A stretch of 64,000 bases of DNA from Oscillospiraceae bacterium (GCA_015066565.1 SVOB01000002.1:62001-126000), one strand, 5' to 3'. Positions 25,186 to 33,793 are shown, counted from the first letter of the stretch. A program made the numbers and translations. The notes: generated by a model not told the origin, from the letters alone.

Positions 25186-28100
25186 ATGAAAAAGAAAATA
25201 CTTGCTTTGATAATGTGTATAGTTATGGTGATGACAGTCTTGCCTGCTGCGTCTTTGAGCGCGGTGGCTTCCGAAGAGGATGTGCTGATATTCAGCGCCT
25301 GTAATGACAGCGAGGGCAATATAATCGGGTATTGCGTTGATTCATACGAAAGGGGAGCCGTACTCGGCGACCTTGTAATCCCTGCGGTTTACGGTGAGGA
25401 CGACTTACCGGTGCTTAAAATAAACAGCCGGGCATTCAGCGACTGCTCTTCCCTTACGTCTGTTTTTATTCCCTCTTCAGTAAAGGAAATCGGCTCATAT
25501 GCCTTTTATTCGTGCAAGGCGCTTGAAAGCGTAACATTTCATGAGGGACTTGAAACCATCGGCAACTTTGCCTTTTGCGGTAACAGCGCGCTTAAAAGCA
25601 TCAGTATTCCCGATACGGTTACCTCAATCGGCAGGGAAGCCTTTGTAAATGATGATTTTGAAAGCGTATATATCGGCAAGGGCGTTACCGACCTTACCGA
25701 CAGGTTTTCATTTGTCGGTTATGACGCATGGGGTACGAAGCTTCAGTCAATTAACGTCAGTGATGAAAACCCCGTTTATTCCTCACGTGACGGCGTTCTG
25801 CTTGACAAGGCAGGCACAACCTTACTGCGTTATCCTGTAGGACGTGATGAGGCAGTATTTCCTCAGGGGGTAACCGCAATAGGTGATTACGCCTTTCTCC
25901 GCTGTAAAAAGCTGACCTCAATTCAACTTCCCGACAGTGTAACCTCGGTTGGCTATCAGTCGTTTAAGGAGTGCGTTTCGGTTACGGATTTCAATATCGG
26001 CAACGGTATGGCAAAAACGGTTTCAATAGGTTCAACCGTTTTGAAAAATTATACCTTGGGCAGTTCAATGGTTTCTCAGGATATTGACTTTTCCTCTTAT
26101 CCCGAGCTTGAAAATATTTTTGTTAATACTGCAAATCCTTTATACTCCTGCGTTGACGGCGTTCTTTACAGCAAGGACGGAACAAGGCTTAACGCCTATC
26201 CTATGGGCAGGACGGGAGACGCTGTCATTTCTTACAGCACTGTAGAAATAGGCGATAATGCGTTCAAGGGTAATAAGAATATTACAAGAATTGAGTTGCC
26301 GTACGGTGTGAGAACTGTCGGTAAGGCGGCTTTTGCCCGCTGTTCATCTCTTGAACAGGTCGTCTTAAATAACGGACTGACCCGTGTTGAGCAGGCGGCG
26401 TTTTCCGACTGTACGGGGCTTACTTGGCTTCGTCTGCCCAGAACGCTCACCGAGCTTGGTCCGGGCGCTTTCAGCGGCTGTACAAATGTTACAGAGATTT
26501 ATTTACCTGCCGAGTTTACCTATATAGGCGATAATGCATTTAAAAATATTCCTGCTCCCGCAACCGTAAGGTTTGCCGACGGTGTAACTCAAATCGAGCC
26601 CGCGGCACTGTATGGATTTACGGGACTCAGAGAAGTTGTAATTCCCGACAGCGTATCTCAACTCGGCGACGCCGCATTTGCAGGGTGTACCAATTTACAG
26701 TCCGTAACAATACCCGACGGGATTACAAAAATTTCATATAGTCTGTTTTCGGAATGTAAAAGCCTTGCTTCTGTTGTAATTCCGGATTCCGTTACAACAA
26801 TTGCTAACAACGCTTTTTGGAATTGTTGGGGGTTAAGGACGGTTACGTTCAGTAGCAATCTTATAAAAATCGGTAATAATGCTTTTTACGGCTGTAAAAG
26901 CCTTACTGCTATAGATTTACCCGATTCGCTTAACGAAATATGGCAAAGCGCATTTCAGAATTGTACGTCGCTTACGGAAATTGTCATTCCCGATTCCGTA
27001 ACATATTTTGAAGGGGCTGTTTTCAGCGGATGTTCAGGCGTTGAAAAGTTGACTGTCGGTGACGGAATTAAGGCAATAACGGGCGGCACATTCTCAAATC
27101 TCAGCTCGCTTACCGAAGTGAATTTCGGCAAGAACGTTCAGACAATAGGTCAGGGCGCATTCAGCGACTGTACCTCGCTTGAGGAAATAAACATTCCTTT
27201 AACGGTTAATGAAATCTGCGCCAGAGCATTTTTCGACTGTTCAGCCTTGAAAACGATTACAATTCCCGAATCGGTCAAAAAAATCGGCGACAGCGCTTTT
27301 GAAAACTGTACGTCGGCTACCGAGGTTAATCTTCTCGGCGGCAGTGAAAAAACGGGTAATGATGTTTTCCGCGGCTGCACGGAGCTTGTAACGGTCAATA
27401 TAGGTAAGTACACTTACTCAGATTTGAGAAATGTTTTCAACAGTTTGAATATGCTTGTGTCGTTCCAGAAGCTTATGAATATAAACGTTGATTCTCAAAA
27501 CCCGAAATACCTGAGTATCGACGGAGTACTGTTCCTCAAAGGCACCGGCGGACTTACGCTTTTTGTTTATCCTTACGGCAGGCAGGGCGAATACATTGTT
27601 CCCGAAGGAACAACAATACTTTCTAACCATTCGTTCTCTTCCTGCAAGGGCTTAACAAAAGTTACCTTACCCCAAAGCCTGAACGTAATTGCTTTCAGTG
27701 CGTTTTCATACTGCGATAACCTTGAATACGTCGTATTTCCTCGGACTCTTGAAACCATAGGCAACTATGCCTTTTTAGAGTGCAAATCACTCAAGAGCGT
27801 TGTATTACCCGAAGGCATAACTGAAATCAGCTTTAAGGCATTTTCCGAGTGTGACAGTCTTGAAACCGTTATTGCTTCAAGTACTGTAACGAAGGTTGGT
27901 TCGGAGGCGTTCTCCTATTGCAAGTCGTTAAAGGAGGTTTATCTTCCGAAGGTTACGACCATTGACTCTAACGCGTTTTTGGGAGCATCCGGCAACGTTT
28001 CGGTTAACAGAGTGTTCTTTGCTCCGAAATTGGTTAAAGCAGATTCTCTTCCAATAGGATTAATGTGGACGTTTTATTTCTCGGATGAGCTGACGAGAAT

Positions 28101-28377
28101 TCCCACAACTTTAGGAAAAATCAATACTATCGTTGCGCCGAGCAATACTTATGCGCAGACGTATGCGAACACTTACGACAGCGCATTTACCGAATTTGTT
28201 GCCGGCGACACTGACTCCGACGGTGTTGTCAATTTGAACGACTACGCTTTAATTGAAGCTAACGTAATCGGCGTCGCGCAACTCGATATGCTGACGGCTT
28301 ACTACGCCGACGCAAACGGCGACGGTGTTGTTGACGCGTTTGACCTTGCTCAAATTGACAGAGAAATCAACGGCTGA
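25186..28377 (+). CDS. Secreted BspA-type leucine-rich-repeat protein with C-terminal dockerin
   Basis: The 1063-residue protein has a signal peptide (residues 1 to about 31, MKKKILALIMCIV core, cut near AVA-S). A very long array of LRR_5/BspA repeats of about 23 residues follows (pattern AFxxCxSLxxVxIPxxVxxIGxxAF). At the end is a dockerin-like module with two Ca2+ loops, DTDSDGVVNLND and DANGDGVVDAFD. BspA-type LRR proteins mediate adhesion; the dockerin predicts docking to a cohesin on a scaffold or on the cell surface. No cohesin is in the window. ATG 25186 follows AAGGAGG. It is monocistronic with a terminator. Confidence 0.9.
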   Translation: MKKKILALIMCIVMVMTVLPAASLSAVASEEDVLIFSACNDSEGNIIGYCVDSYERGAVLGDLVIPAVYGEDDLPVLKINSRAFSDCSSLTSVFIPSSVKEIGSYAFYSCKALESVTFHEGLETIGNFAFCGNSALKSISIPDTVTSIGREAFVNDDFESVYIGKGVTDLTDRFSFVGYDAWGTKLQSINVSDENPVYSSRDGVLLDKAGTTLLRYPVGRDEAVFPQGVTAIGDYAFLRCKKLTSIQLPDSVTSVGYQSFKECVSVTDFNIGNGMAKTVSIGSTVLKNYTLGSSMVSQDIDFSSYPELENIFVNTANPLYSCVDGVLYSKDGTRLNAYPMGRTGDAVISYSTVEIGDNAFKGNKNITRIELPYGVRTVGKAAFARCSSLEQVVLNNGLTRVEQAAFSDCTGLTWLRLPRTLTELGPGAFSGCTNVTEIYLPAEFTYIGDNAFKNIPAPATVRFADGVTQIEPAALYGFTGLREVVIPDSVSQLGDAAFAGCTNLQSVTIPDGITKISYSLFSECKSLASVVIPDSVTTIANNAFWNCWGLRTVTFSSNLIKIGNNAFYGCKSLTAIDLPDSLNEIWQSAFQNCTSLTEIVIPDSVTYFEGAVFSGCSGVEKLTVGDGIKAITGGTFSNLSSLTEVNFGKNVQTIGQGAFSDCTSLEEINIPLTVNEICARAFFDCSALKTITIPESVKKIGDSAFENCTSATEVNLLGGSEKTGNDVFRGCTELVTVNIGKYTYSDLRNVFNSLNMLVSFQKLMNINVDSQNPKYLSIDGVLFLKGTGGLTLFVYPYGRQGEYIVPEGTTILSNHSFSSCKGLTKVTLPQSLNVIAFSAFSYCDNLEYVVFPRTLETIGNYAFLECKSLKSVVLPEGITEISFKAFSECDSLETVIASSTVTKVGSEAFSYCKSLKEVYLPKVTTIDSNAFLGASGNVSVNRVFFAPKLVKADSLPIGLMWTFYFSDELTRIPTTLGKINTIVAPSNTYAQTYANTYDSAFTEFVAGDTDSDGVVNLNDYALIEANVIGVAQLDMLTAYYADANGDGVVDAFDLAQIDREING

Positions 28378-28415
28378 TATTATCGGAGCTATCTAAGGCT
28401 CATTCAATAAAAACG

Positions 28416-28442
28416 AAAGCGGCTCATTGAGCCGCTTTTTTT
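28416..28442 (+). terminator. Rho-independent terminator after the LRR-dockerin gene
   Basis: A 10-bp perfect stem (AAAGCGGCTC / GAGCCGCTTT) with a 3-nt loop runs into seven T. Confidence 0.88.
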
Positions 28443-28514
28443 CGTGCCATTATTTTTCTTTATTTTTGTTTTTATTTATGTTAGAATAATAAAAAACAGA
28501 ATGGAGGCGGGGAA

Positions 28515-28967
28515 ATGAGCGAGAGAAGCGAAAAGGCGAAAGAGCTTTTCAAAGAGGGTTTTAACTGTTCTCAGGCGGTTGTCGGCGCTTTTTATAAGGA
28601 TATAGGGCTTGACGAAAAAACCGCTTTAAAGGTTTCCGCAGGCTTCGGCGGCGGAGTCGGCAGAACGGGCGAAATCTGCGGTGCGCTTTCGGGCGCGGCA
28701 ATAGTAGCGGGTATGCTCTACGGCTCGGTTGAAGGAAGAGATGCCGAAAGCAAGGCTCATACATACGAAGAAATTCAGCGGGTTATTAAGATTTTTAAGG
28801 ATGAAAACAGTTTTGTAACCTGCCGCGAGCTTAAAAGCCCGCCGTCCGAAAAAGAAAACGGGGCTTCATATAAAAGAACGCCCTGTATAAAGTTTGTTGA
28901 GGACGCAGTTCTTGCCGTTGAAAAGGTTATGTTTGAAGGGGAGGTAAATAAGTATGGAGAAGATTAA
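28515..28967 (+). CDS. C_GCAxxG_C_C family protein (paralogue A)
   Basis: The 150-residue protein shows the signature of this family: FNCSQAVVGAF, FGGGVGRTGEICGALSGA (Gly-Cys-Gly-Ala core), then TCRELK and a late Cys. Four conserved Cys suggest redox or metal binding; no reaction has been established for the family to my knowledge. A paralogue lies at 48554. The ATG follows GGAGGCGG. The gene overlaps the GPH transporter downstream by 14 bases, so the two are likely co-expressed. Confidence 0.85.
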   Translation: MSERSEKAKELFKEGFNCSQAVVGAFYKDIGLDEKTALKVSAGFGGGVGRTGEICGALSGAAIVAGMLYGSVEGRDAESKAHTYEEIQRVIKIFKDENSFVTCRELKSPPSEKENGASYKRTPCIKFVEDAVLAVEKVMFEGEVNKYGED

Positions 28968-30381
28968 AAAGGCGAAGCTTTCGTTTGCGAATATGCTCGG
29001 CTACGGCATAGGCGCAATAGGACTTGATTTGAGCTACGGAATGTTTTATTCATTCTTAAGCCATTATCTTGTAACCACGCTCGGCTTAAAAGAGGGCTTT
29101 TTGCTTCTGCTCACGCCCCTTGCGAGAATCTGGGACGGCATTAACGACCCGATGATGGGAACAATCGTTGATAACACGAGAACAAAGTACGGCAAATACC
29201 GCCCGTGGATTGTTATCGGCGCAGTTTGTAATGCGATAGTTTTGTTCCTTTTGTTCTCACGCTTTGGTCTTTCGGGCACTCCGCTTTATATTTACGTTGC
29301 GGTTATGTATGTCCTCTGGGGTATGACGAACACCCTTGCCGATATTCCTTACTGGTCAATGATTCCCTCGTTTACGAGCGAAGAAAAAGAGAGAAACCTC
29401 GTTTCAACCGTCGCCCGTACTTTTTCCGGCTTAGGTCAGGGTATTATTACAATCGCAACCCCCATTATCGTACCGCTTCTTTCAAATAAAATGAATACCG
29501 ATAAAGACGGCTACAGCGCCGAAGGCTTTTCACGCTGGGCGGGAATATGCGGTATTCTTCTTGTAGTTTTTGCACTTCTCTGCGTCACGTTTACAAAAGA
29601 GAGAAACGTAGTTTACGGCGAGAAAAAGAAATTCAGTTTCAAGCAGATTTTTGCCGTTATAAAGGGGAACGACCAGCTTGTAGTATTTATGATATTTGCT
29701 ATGCTTTCAAACGCAGGCTGGTATCTTACAAGCGGAACGGCGGTTACTTATTTCACCCAGGTTGTCGGCGACGGCAAGGCGCAATCGCTTTTCCAAACAA
29801 TCGGCGCTTTAGGCTCTGTTCTTGGACTTCTTGTTATTCCGCTTTTGTCGGCTATGAAAATGAACAAGCGCACAATTTATACGTTTTCACTTAGTATGAC
29901 CATTGTCGGATATGTGCTTATGTTCCTGTTCGGGCCTGTGCTTAAAATTACAATTGCGCTTGACATTTGCTACATCCTCGCGTCAATCGGTATTGCGTCA
30001 ATGTTCGTTTCTCAGACTATTTTCCTTGCGGACATTGTCGATTACGGCGAATACAAAAACGGCGAAAGAAACGAAAGCATTACCTTCTCAATGAAAGGCT
30101 TTTTGCAGAAGCTCGCCTATACAATTCAGACTGCTATTTATTTCGGCGGCCTCGGCTTGTTCCATTATTCCGCTCAGGTTAATGAATGCAAGGCGAAGGG
30201 CGTTGACGTTGTCGTCAATTCCCAGACCCAGGCGGCAATCGGTATTATAGCGTTTGCAGTCCCGCCGATACTTATTTTAATTTCGCTTATTGTTTTCAGA
30301 AGCAAGTTCAAGCTTTACGGCGAACTGAGCGACAAAATCCACGATTTTATTACCGAAAAGAGAGCTAAAGAACAGGCGTAA
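28954..30381 (+). CDS. GPH-family sugar:cation symporter (MelB-like MFS), copy 1
   Basis: The 475-residue membrane protein has about 12 helices and the GPH/MelB signature LARIWDGINDPMMGTIVDNTRTKYGKYRPW (Asp residues for cation coupling at about 56-65; loop motif RTKYGKYRPW). It is expected to import a glycoside, pentoside or hexuronide with Na+ or H+. No glycosidase is adjacent, so the sugar is unknown. The start follows GGGGAGG inside the preceding gene. Confidence 0.88.
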   Translation: MEKIKKAKLSFANMLGYGIGAIGLDLSYGMFYSFLSHYLVTTLGLKEGFLLLLTPLARIWDGINDPMMGTIVDNTRTKYGKYRPWIVIGAVCNAIVLFLLFSRFGLSGTPLYIYVAVMYVLWGMTNTLADIPYWSMIPSFTSEEKERNLVSTVARTFSGLGQGIITIATPIIVPLLSNKMNTDKDGYSAEGFSRWAGICGILLVVFALLCVTFTKERNVVYGEKKKFSFKQIFAVIKGNDQLVVFMIFAMLSNAGWYLTSGTAVTYFTQVVGDGKAQSLFQTIGALGSVLGLLVIPLLSAMKMNKRTIYTFSLSMTIVGYVLMFLFGPVLKITIALDICYILASIGIASMFVSQTIFLADIVDYGEYKNGERNESITFSMKGFLQKLAYTIQTAIYFGGLGLFHYSAQVNECKAKGVDVVVNSQTQAAIGIIAFAVPPILILISLIVFRSKFKLYGELSDKIHDFITEKRAKEQA

Positions 30382-30387
30382 AAACAA

Positions 30388-30424
30388 AACACCCGACGGA
30401 TAATCCATCGGGTGTTATTTTTAT
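30388..30424. terminator. Bidirectional Rho-independent terminator
   Basis: The hairpin AACACCCGA...TCGGGTGTT, extended by GGAT/ATCC, has a T-rich tail and lies between converging genes. Confidence 0.8.
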
Positions 30425-30428
30425 TTTC

Positions 30429-30986
30429 TTATTCCTTAACCGTGCCGTCTGCGTTGAAAACGGGAAGCTTTTCAAGGTAAACGAGGTCGGGCCTCTGCTG
30501 AGCGTCGCCCTCGGCGAGAATGCACATTCTTCCGCAGATTTCTCCGCCCGCTTTCTTTACAAGCTCTTCTATGGCTCTTAAGGATTCGCCTGTTGAAATA
30601 ACGTCGTCAACGATAAGGATTCTCTTGCCCTTCATCATCTCGGCATCCGCCGTGTCAAGATAAAGCGTCTGAATCTTGCGGGTCGTGATTGACCTGACGG
30701 TAACCTCAAAAACGCCTGTCATATAGAGCTTCGGATATTTACGGGCGAGAAAATACTTTTTGTCGCCGTGCTGACGCGCCATCTCGTGAATAAGCGGAAT
30801 ACCCTTAGCCTCGGCAGTGATAAGGTAATCATATTCGGGGGCTCTTTTATTAAGCTCTCTTGCGCAGGCAACAGTAAGCTCCTGGTCGCCGAAAATGACG
30901 AAAGCGCCGATATAAAGGTCGTCGGTTACCTTGCATATAGGCAGTTCTCTGTCAAGACCTGCAATATTCATCTTGTAATAATTCAT
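30429..30986 (-). CDS. Type I purine phosphoribosyltransferase-like protein
   Basis: The 185-residue protein has the PRPP-binding loop ILIVDDVISTGES (about residues 119-131) and a flexible-loop region, the pattern of adenine/xanthine phosphoribosyltransferases. EAKGIPLIHEMARQHG resembles the base-binding half of APRT. It probably salvages a purine base with PRPP; which base cannot be told. ATG 30986 is chosen because GGGAGAT precedes it. It stands alone on the minus strand. Confidence 0.8.
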   Translation of the reverse strand: MNYYKMNIAGLDRELPICKVTDDLYIGAFVIFGDQELTVACARELNKRAPEYDYLITAEAKGIPLIHEMARQHGDKKYFLARKYPKLYMTGVFEVTVRSITTRKIQTLYLDTADAEMMKGKRILIVDDVISTGESLRAIEELVKKAGGEICGRMCILAEGDAQQRPDLVYLEKLPVFNADGTVKE

Positions 30987-31065
30987 AATAATATCTCCCA
31001 ATAAAAAAATTCCTTAATTATTATACTACTTTTATTTTCGTTGTCAATCGGATTTGATGCTGTAA

Positions 31066-31345
31066 CCGTAGGGAGCTATGACCACGACGCTCCGAAAAAG
31101 CCTTCCCCTCAAGGGGAAGGTGGATTGCCAAAGGCAAGACGGATGAGGTGTAAGCGTGTAACAACGGGAGGGCGCAGAGACCCTCCCCTACGATGTGATT
31201 TGGATTAATATTATACCCGTAGGGGCGAGCTGCGCTCGCCCGCCGAATGACATCAGACTAAAACGGGCGGCCACAGGTCGCCCCTACGATTACATTTTTA
31301 ATTCAACTCAAACCGTAGGGGGCTATGACCACGGTGCTCCGTTGC
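31066..31345. repeat. Cluster of palindromic interspersed repeats (locus A)
   Basis: Three units fill most of the 412-base gap 31002-31413. Unit 1 (about 31066-31193) runs from CCGTAGGGAGC to CCCTCCCCTACGA and contains CCTTCCCCTCAAGGGGAAGG. Unit 2 (about 31218-31290) is a CGTAGGGGCG...CGCCCCTACG palindrome with an inner GGGCGAGC-type hairpin. Unit 3 (31313-31341) is a truncated copy of the unit 1 start. Unit 1 shares long blocks with locus B at 38671-38852. No coding sequence is supported here. Confidence 0.8.
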
Positions 31346-31350
31346 CCTTG

Positions 31351-31379
31351 TTGACAACGGGGTCGAAAAATAGTAAAAT
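31351..31379 (+). promoter_or_regulatory. Promoter for the MltG-like lipoprotein gene
   Basis: TTGACA and TAAAAT are separated by 17 bases, directly after the truncated repeat unit and 35 bases before the ATG. Confidence 0.65.
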
Positions 31380-31413
31380 TGGTCATACAATATATATTAT
31401 TGAGGATTTAACA

Positions 31414-32301
31414 ATGAAAAAGATTATTGCCTTATTACTTGTTTTAACAATGATATTTTCGTTCGGCGCCTGTAAGGGCAAGGAGAAAAACCCCGCTGAT
31501 TTAGGCTTCGGCGATGATGTCACGCAGTCAAATGAAAACGGCGAAAACGCTTCGTCCGAGGACGACGGAAACGTCGGAGTTGAAAACAAGGATAATATTA
31601 TGATTTCGCTTCCCGAGGGCTATACGCTTGTCCGCTTTGCGTGGAAACTGGAGGAAAACGGAATCTGTTCTGCGGACGACTTTATTGAAGAAGCCCAGAA
31701 CGGCGATTATTCCTCGTTCCCGCTTGTCAGCGAAGAGCCTGACGACGGTAATATCTGTTTCAAATTAGAGGGTTATCTCTATCCCTGCACAATCGAAATT
31801 GATAAGAAAAACGATACGCCGAGAACGATTATTGAAAAGCTTCTTGAGGTGTCCGAGAGCTATATAACCGAGGAAATGCGCCAGAAGGCGAAGGCTATGG
31901 GTTATTCGTGGCATGAAATTCTCACTGTCGCCTCGATTATCGAAAAGGAAGCTTTTCTTGACGACCAGAGGGCGAATATCGCCTCCGTACTCTATAACAG
32001 GCTTGACGAGGGAATGCAGATTCAGTGTGACGTGACGATAAACTATGTCACGGGCGTAATCGAGGAAATTTATCCCGAAAAGGTTGATACGTTAAAATAT
32101 TTTTACAATACATACCGTTGCGCCGCCCTCCCCGCAGGGCCTATCTGCAACCCGAGCATAGAATCGATTAAAGCGGCTCTTAACCCGCCGAATACCGATT
32201 ATCTTTTCTTCGCAATTCAGACCGAAGAACCGTATGACGCTCTTTTCGCCGCAACTTATGAAGAGCACCTTGAAAACTGTAAAACGCTCGGAATTAACTG
32301 A
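31414..32301 (+). CDS. MltG/YceG-like endolytic transglycosylase lipoprotein
   Basis: The 295-residue protein has a lipoprotein signal (MKKIIALLLVLTMIFSFGAC, lipobox FGAC with Cys 20) and an acidic, low-complexity linker. A C-terminal YceG domain follows, with the catalytic-Glu motif LTVASIIEKEA, then IASVLYNRLDEGMQIQCD and AALPAGPICNPS. MltG cuts nascent glycan strands at the membrane and so limits peptidoglycan chain length. Most MltG proteins have an N-terminal helix; here a lipid anchor replaces it. Upstream DNA is repeat-derived. A longer frame to 31195 lies in repeats and is rejected. Confidence 0.87.
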   Translation: MKKIIALLLVLTMIFSFGACKGKEKNPADLGFGDDVTQSNENGENASSEDDGNVGVENKDNIMISLPEGYTLVRFAWKLEENGICSADDFIEEAQNGDYSSFPLVSEEPDDGNICFKLEGYLYPCTIEIDKKNDTPRTIIEKLLEVSESYITEEMRQKAKAMGYSWHEILTVASIIEKEAFLDDQRANIASVLYNRLDEGMQIQCDVTINYVTGVIEEIYPEKVDTLKYFYNTYRCAALPAGPICNPSIESIKAALNPPNTDYLFFAIQTEEPYDALFAATYEEHLENCKTLGIN

Positions 32302-32314
32302 AAAATAAGAATAT

Positions 32315-32346
32315 AAAACGCAGGGAGTTGAGCTTCCTGCGTTTTT
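32315..32346. terminator. Bidirectional Rho-independent terminator
   Basis: A stem of about 13 bp (AAAACGCAGGGAG / CTTCCTGCGTTTT, one G-T pair) with a 5-nt loop lies between the MltG-like gene and the convergent small XRE gene. Confidence 0.82.
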
Positions 32347-32542
32347 ATTTGTCGGAAAGTCCGAGAATATAATCCGTTGTAGTGTTATAAAGCTTAGCGA
32401 GCGAAATAAGAATAGCGGTCGGAATATCTCTTTGACCTAATTCATAGTTACTGTAAACCTGCTGAGAACAGTTCAGTATAGCGGCAACCTGCTTTTGGGT
32501 CATATCGTGGTCTTCTCTCAGGTCACGTATTCTTTTATACAT
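32345..32542 (-). CDS. Small XRE/Cro-like regulator (paralogue 2)
   Basis: The 65-residue protein is a single HTH_3 domain (TQKQVAAILNCSQQVYSNYELG) with the same TDYxLG tail and RIRDLRED start as the regulator at 24697. ATG 32542 is preferred because GGTGAT lies at good distance; earlier in-frame starts have none. It is divergent from the VanZ-like gene across a perfect 9+9 palindrome that overlaps both promoters, so it probably represses itself and the VanZ-lipoprotein pair. Confidence 0.83.
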   Translation of the reverse strand: MYKRIRDLREDHDMTQKQVAAILNCSQQVYSNYELGQRDIPTAILISLAKLYNTTTDYILGLSDK

Positions 32543-32575
32543 TTTCATCACCGATTTGAGAATATCATACAACAA

Positions 32576-32613
32576 TTTGCAGTATTGACAATTACTGCAA
32601 ATTGCAGTAAAAT
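32576..32613. promoter_or_regulatory. Palindromic operator and promoter at small XRE locus 2
   Basis: The perfect palindrome TTTGCAGTA-N8-TACTGCAAA (32576-32601) is followed by a third half-site TTGCAGTAA. The plus-strand promoter TTGACA (32585-32590), 17-base spacer and TAAAAT (32608-32613) is embedded in it; a minus-strand TTGTCA overlaps the same -35. Confidence 0.75.
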
Positions 32614-32630
32614 GTAACTGATTTTATTAT

Positions 32631-33074
32631 TTGAAGCAGGTGAATTCAGTAAAAAAAGCACTTGATTTTTTTAATTGTCTTTTACCCATGGCAATCGGCG
32701 GCGTACTATATGTTTTTTTAAGACCGACCGCCTATGTAAGCCTTGTGATTAGAAAAATAAAGCTTGTAAGCATTTTACTTGAAAATGTTGATTTTGACAG
32801 TTCTAATTGGCTTGTCCTGTTTCTAAATAATTGGTTCTGCGATTTTCTTTGGGCTTATGCGCTGGCTTTTTGTTTGCTTTTAGTTTTTGAAAAAGCAGGC
32901 AAAAAATACATTATGCCGATTATTATTTCAATTGGCTTCTCTGTTCTGTTTGAGGTCTTACAGGGCTTTGAAATCATTTCAGGTACATTTGATTGGCTCG
33001 ATTTGATTATGGAATTAACGGCGATAATACTTGCCGTAATAATAAAAAGGAGAATACACTATGAAAAACCTTAA
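32631..33074 (+). CDS. VanZ-like small membrane protein
   Basis: The protein of about 147 residues has four hydrophobic segments and the VanZ-type signature FSVLFEVLQGFEIISGTFDWLD, with Glu-x-x-Gln and late Asp residues. VanZ-like proteins are linked to low-level glycopeptide tolerance and envelope functions, but most have no known role. The start is uncertain: TTG 32631 or GTG 32640 both fit the frame, neither has a good ribosome binding site, and the predicted leader is under 20 bases. Codon use is more AT-rich than in the housekeeping genes. It overlaps the next gene by 14 bases. Confidence 0.7.
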   Translation: MKQVNSVKKALDFFNCLLPMAIGGVLYVFLRPTAYVSLVIRKIKLVSILLENVDFDSSNWLVLFLNNWFCDFLWAYALAFCLLLVFEKAGKKYIMPIIISIGFSVLFEVLQGFEIISGTFDWLDLIMELTAIILAVIIKRRIHYEKP

Positions 33075-33603
33075 AATTACAGCGCTTGTGCTGGCAATAC
33101 TTATGCTTTTCACTGTTTGCACTCTCGGAAGCGGAAGTGATGCTGAAACATCATCTAAGGGTGAGGGTGAAAGCAAGGAAAAAACTACTGAAGCAACAGC
33201 AAGTTTACCGGAATATAAAGTTAATGAGCTTGTAAGCATAAAAACCTCGTCCGGTGAGTATACTGTTAAGATTACAGGTGTTACGGAAACCTCCGAGCGT
33301 AATGAGTTTGCCGATACAAAAGCGGATAGGGTTATACTTATCGCATATGAATATGAAAATATATCATACGAAAATGATTTGTCCGTAGATGAAATGAATA
33401 TGAAGGCATATGATAAGGATAATAATCTCCTTGAGGACTATCCTGCAACTGAGCAAAAATACGGCTCTGCAGTCGGAACCGGCAGAAAGAGCAACGGTGT
33501 TATAGCATACGCACTTAACAACGAGAATAATTATATAGAAATTGATTTCTATGATAATATGTTCAATTCAAAGGCAGATTGCAGATTTGTTCTTGAATGG
33601 TAA
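33061..33603 (+). CDS. Secreted or lipid-anchored protein with DUF4352-like fold
   Basis: The 180-residue protein has an N-terminal hydrophobic signal (MKNLKITALVLAILMLFTVC) followed by a Ser/Glu/Lys/Thr-rich linker. The C-terminal domain (about 50-180) alternates beta strands with the pattern of DUF4352/immunoglobulin-like extracellular domains (VILIAYEYENISYENDLS). The lipobox FTVC is imperfect because Val precedes Cys, so lipidation is uncertain. It lies directly after the VanZ-like gene and is probably under the same XRE operator. Function unknown. Confidence 0.65.
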   Translation: MKNLKITALVLAILMLFTVCTLGSGSDAETSSKGEGESKEKTTEATASLPEYKVNELVSIKTSSGEYTVKITGVTETSERNEFADTKADRVILIAYEYENISYENDLSVDEMNMKAYDKDNNLLEDYPATEQKYGSAVGTGRKSNGVIAYALNNENNYIEIDFYDNMFNSKADCRFVLEW

Positions 33604-33628
33604 AACTTATTTATTAAATAAAAACCAA

Positions 33629-33656
33629 CTCCCGCCGTTTTCGGCGGGAGCTTTCT
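33629..33656. terminator. Rho-independent terminator between converging genes
   Basis: A 9-bp GC-rich stem (CTCCCGCCG / CGGCGGGAG) with a TTTT loop and T-rich tail; it can serve the lipoprotein gene and the tiny peptide gene on the minus strand. Confidence 0.85.
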
Positions 33657-33685
33657 TTTGGGCGGATTTTCTCCGCCTGCTTTTT

Positions 33686-33793
33686 TTAGCAGCAGCCGTT
33701 GTTGCAACCGCAGCCGTTGTTGTTATTATCGCCGAAAAGAAGGATGACGATGATAATAACGATAAGCCATGTGTTATTGCCGAAGAAGTTCAC
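33686..33793 (-). CDS. 35-residue membrane peptide with Asn/Gly/Cys-rich tail
   Basis: GTG 33793 opens a 35-codon frame to a TAA at 33686. A near-perfect ribosome binding site AAAGGAGG (33801-33808) lies 7 bases upstream, which makes this a real gene. The peptide is MNFFGNNTWLIVIIIVILLF followed by GDNNNNGCGCNNGCC: one membrane helix and a short tail with four Cys. It resembles small hydrophobic Asn/Gly/Cys-tailed peptides that I recall from Clostridia, some annotated near sporulation; this is memory, not a search. It is monocistronic and convergent with the lipoprotein gene. Metal binding or disulfide linkage by the tail is possible. Confidence 0.72.
   Translation of the reverse strand: MNFFGNNTWLIVIIIVILLFGDNNNNGCGCNNGCC

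Noticed and set aside
31195-31413. Upstream extension of the MltG-like lipoprotein gene
   Set aside because: It crosses interspersed repeats and the promoter; the lipoprotein signal starts at 31414.
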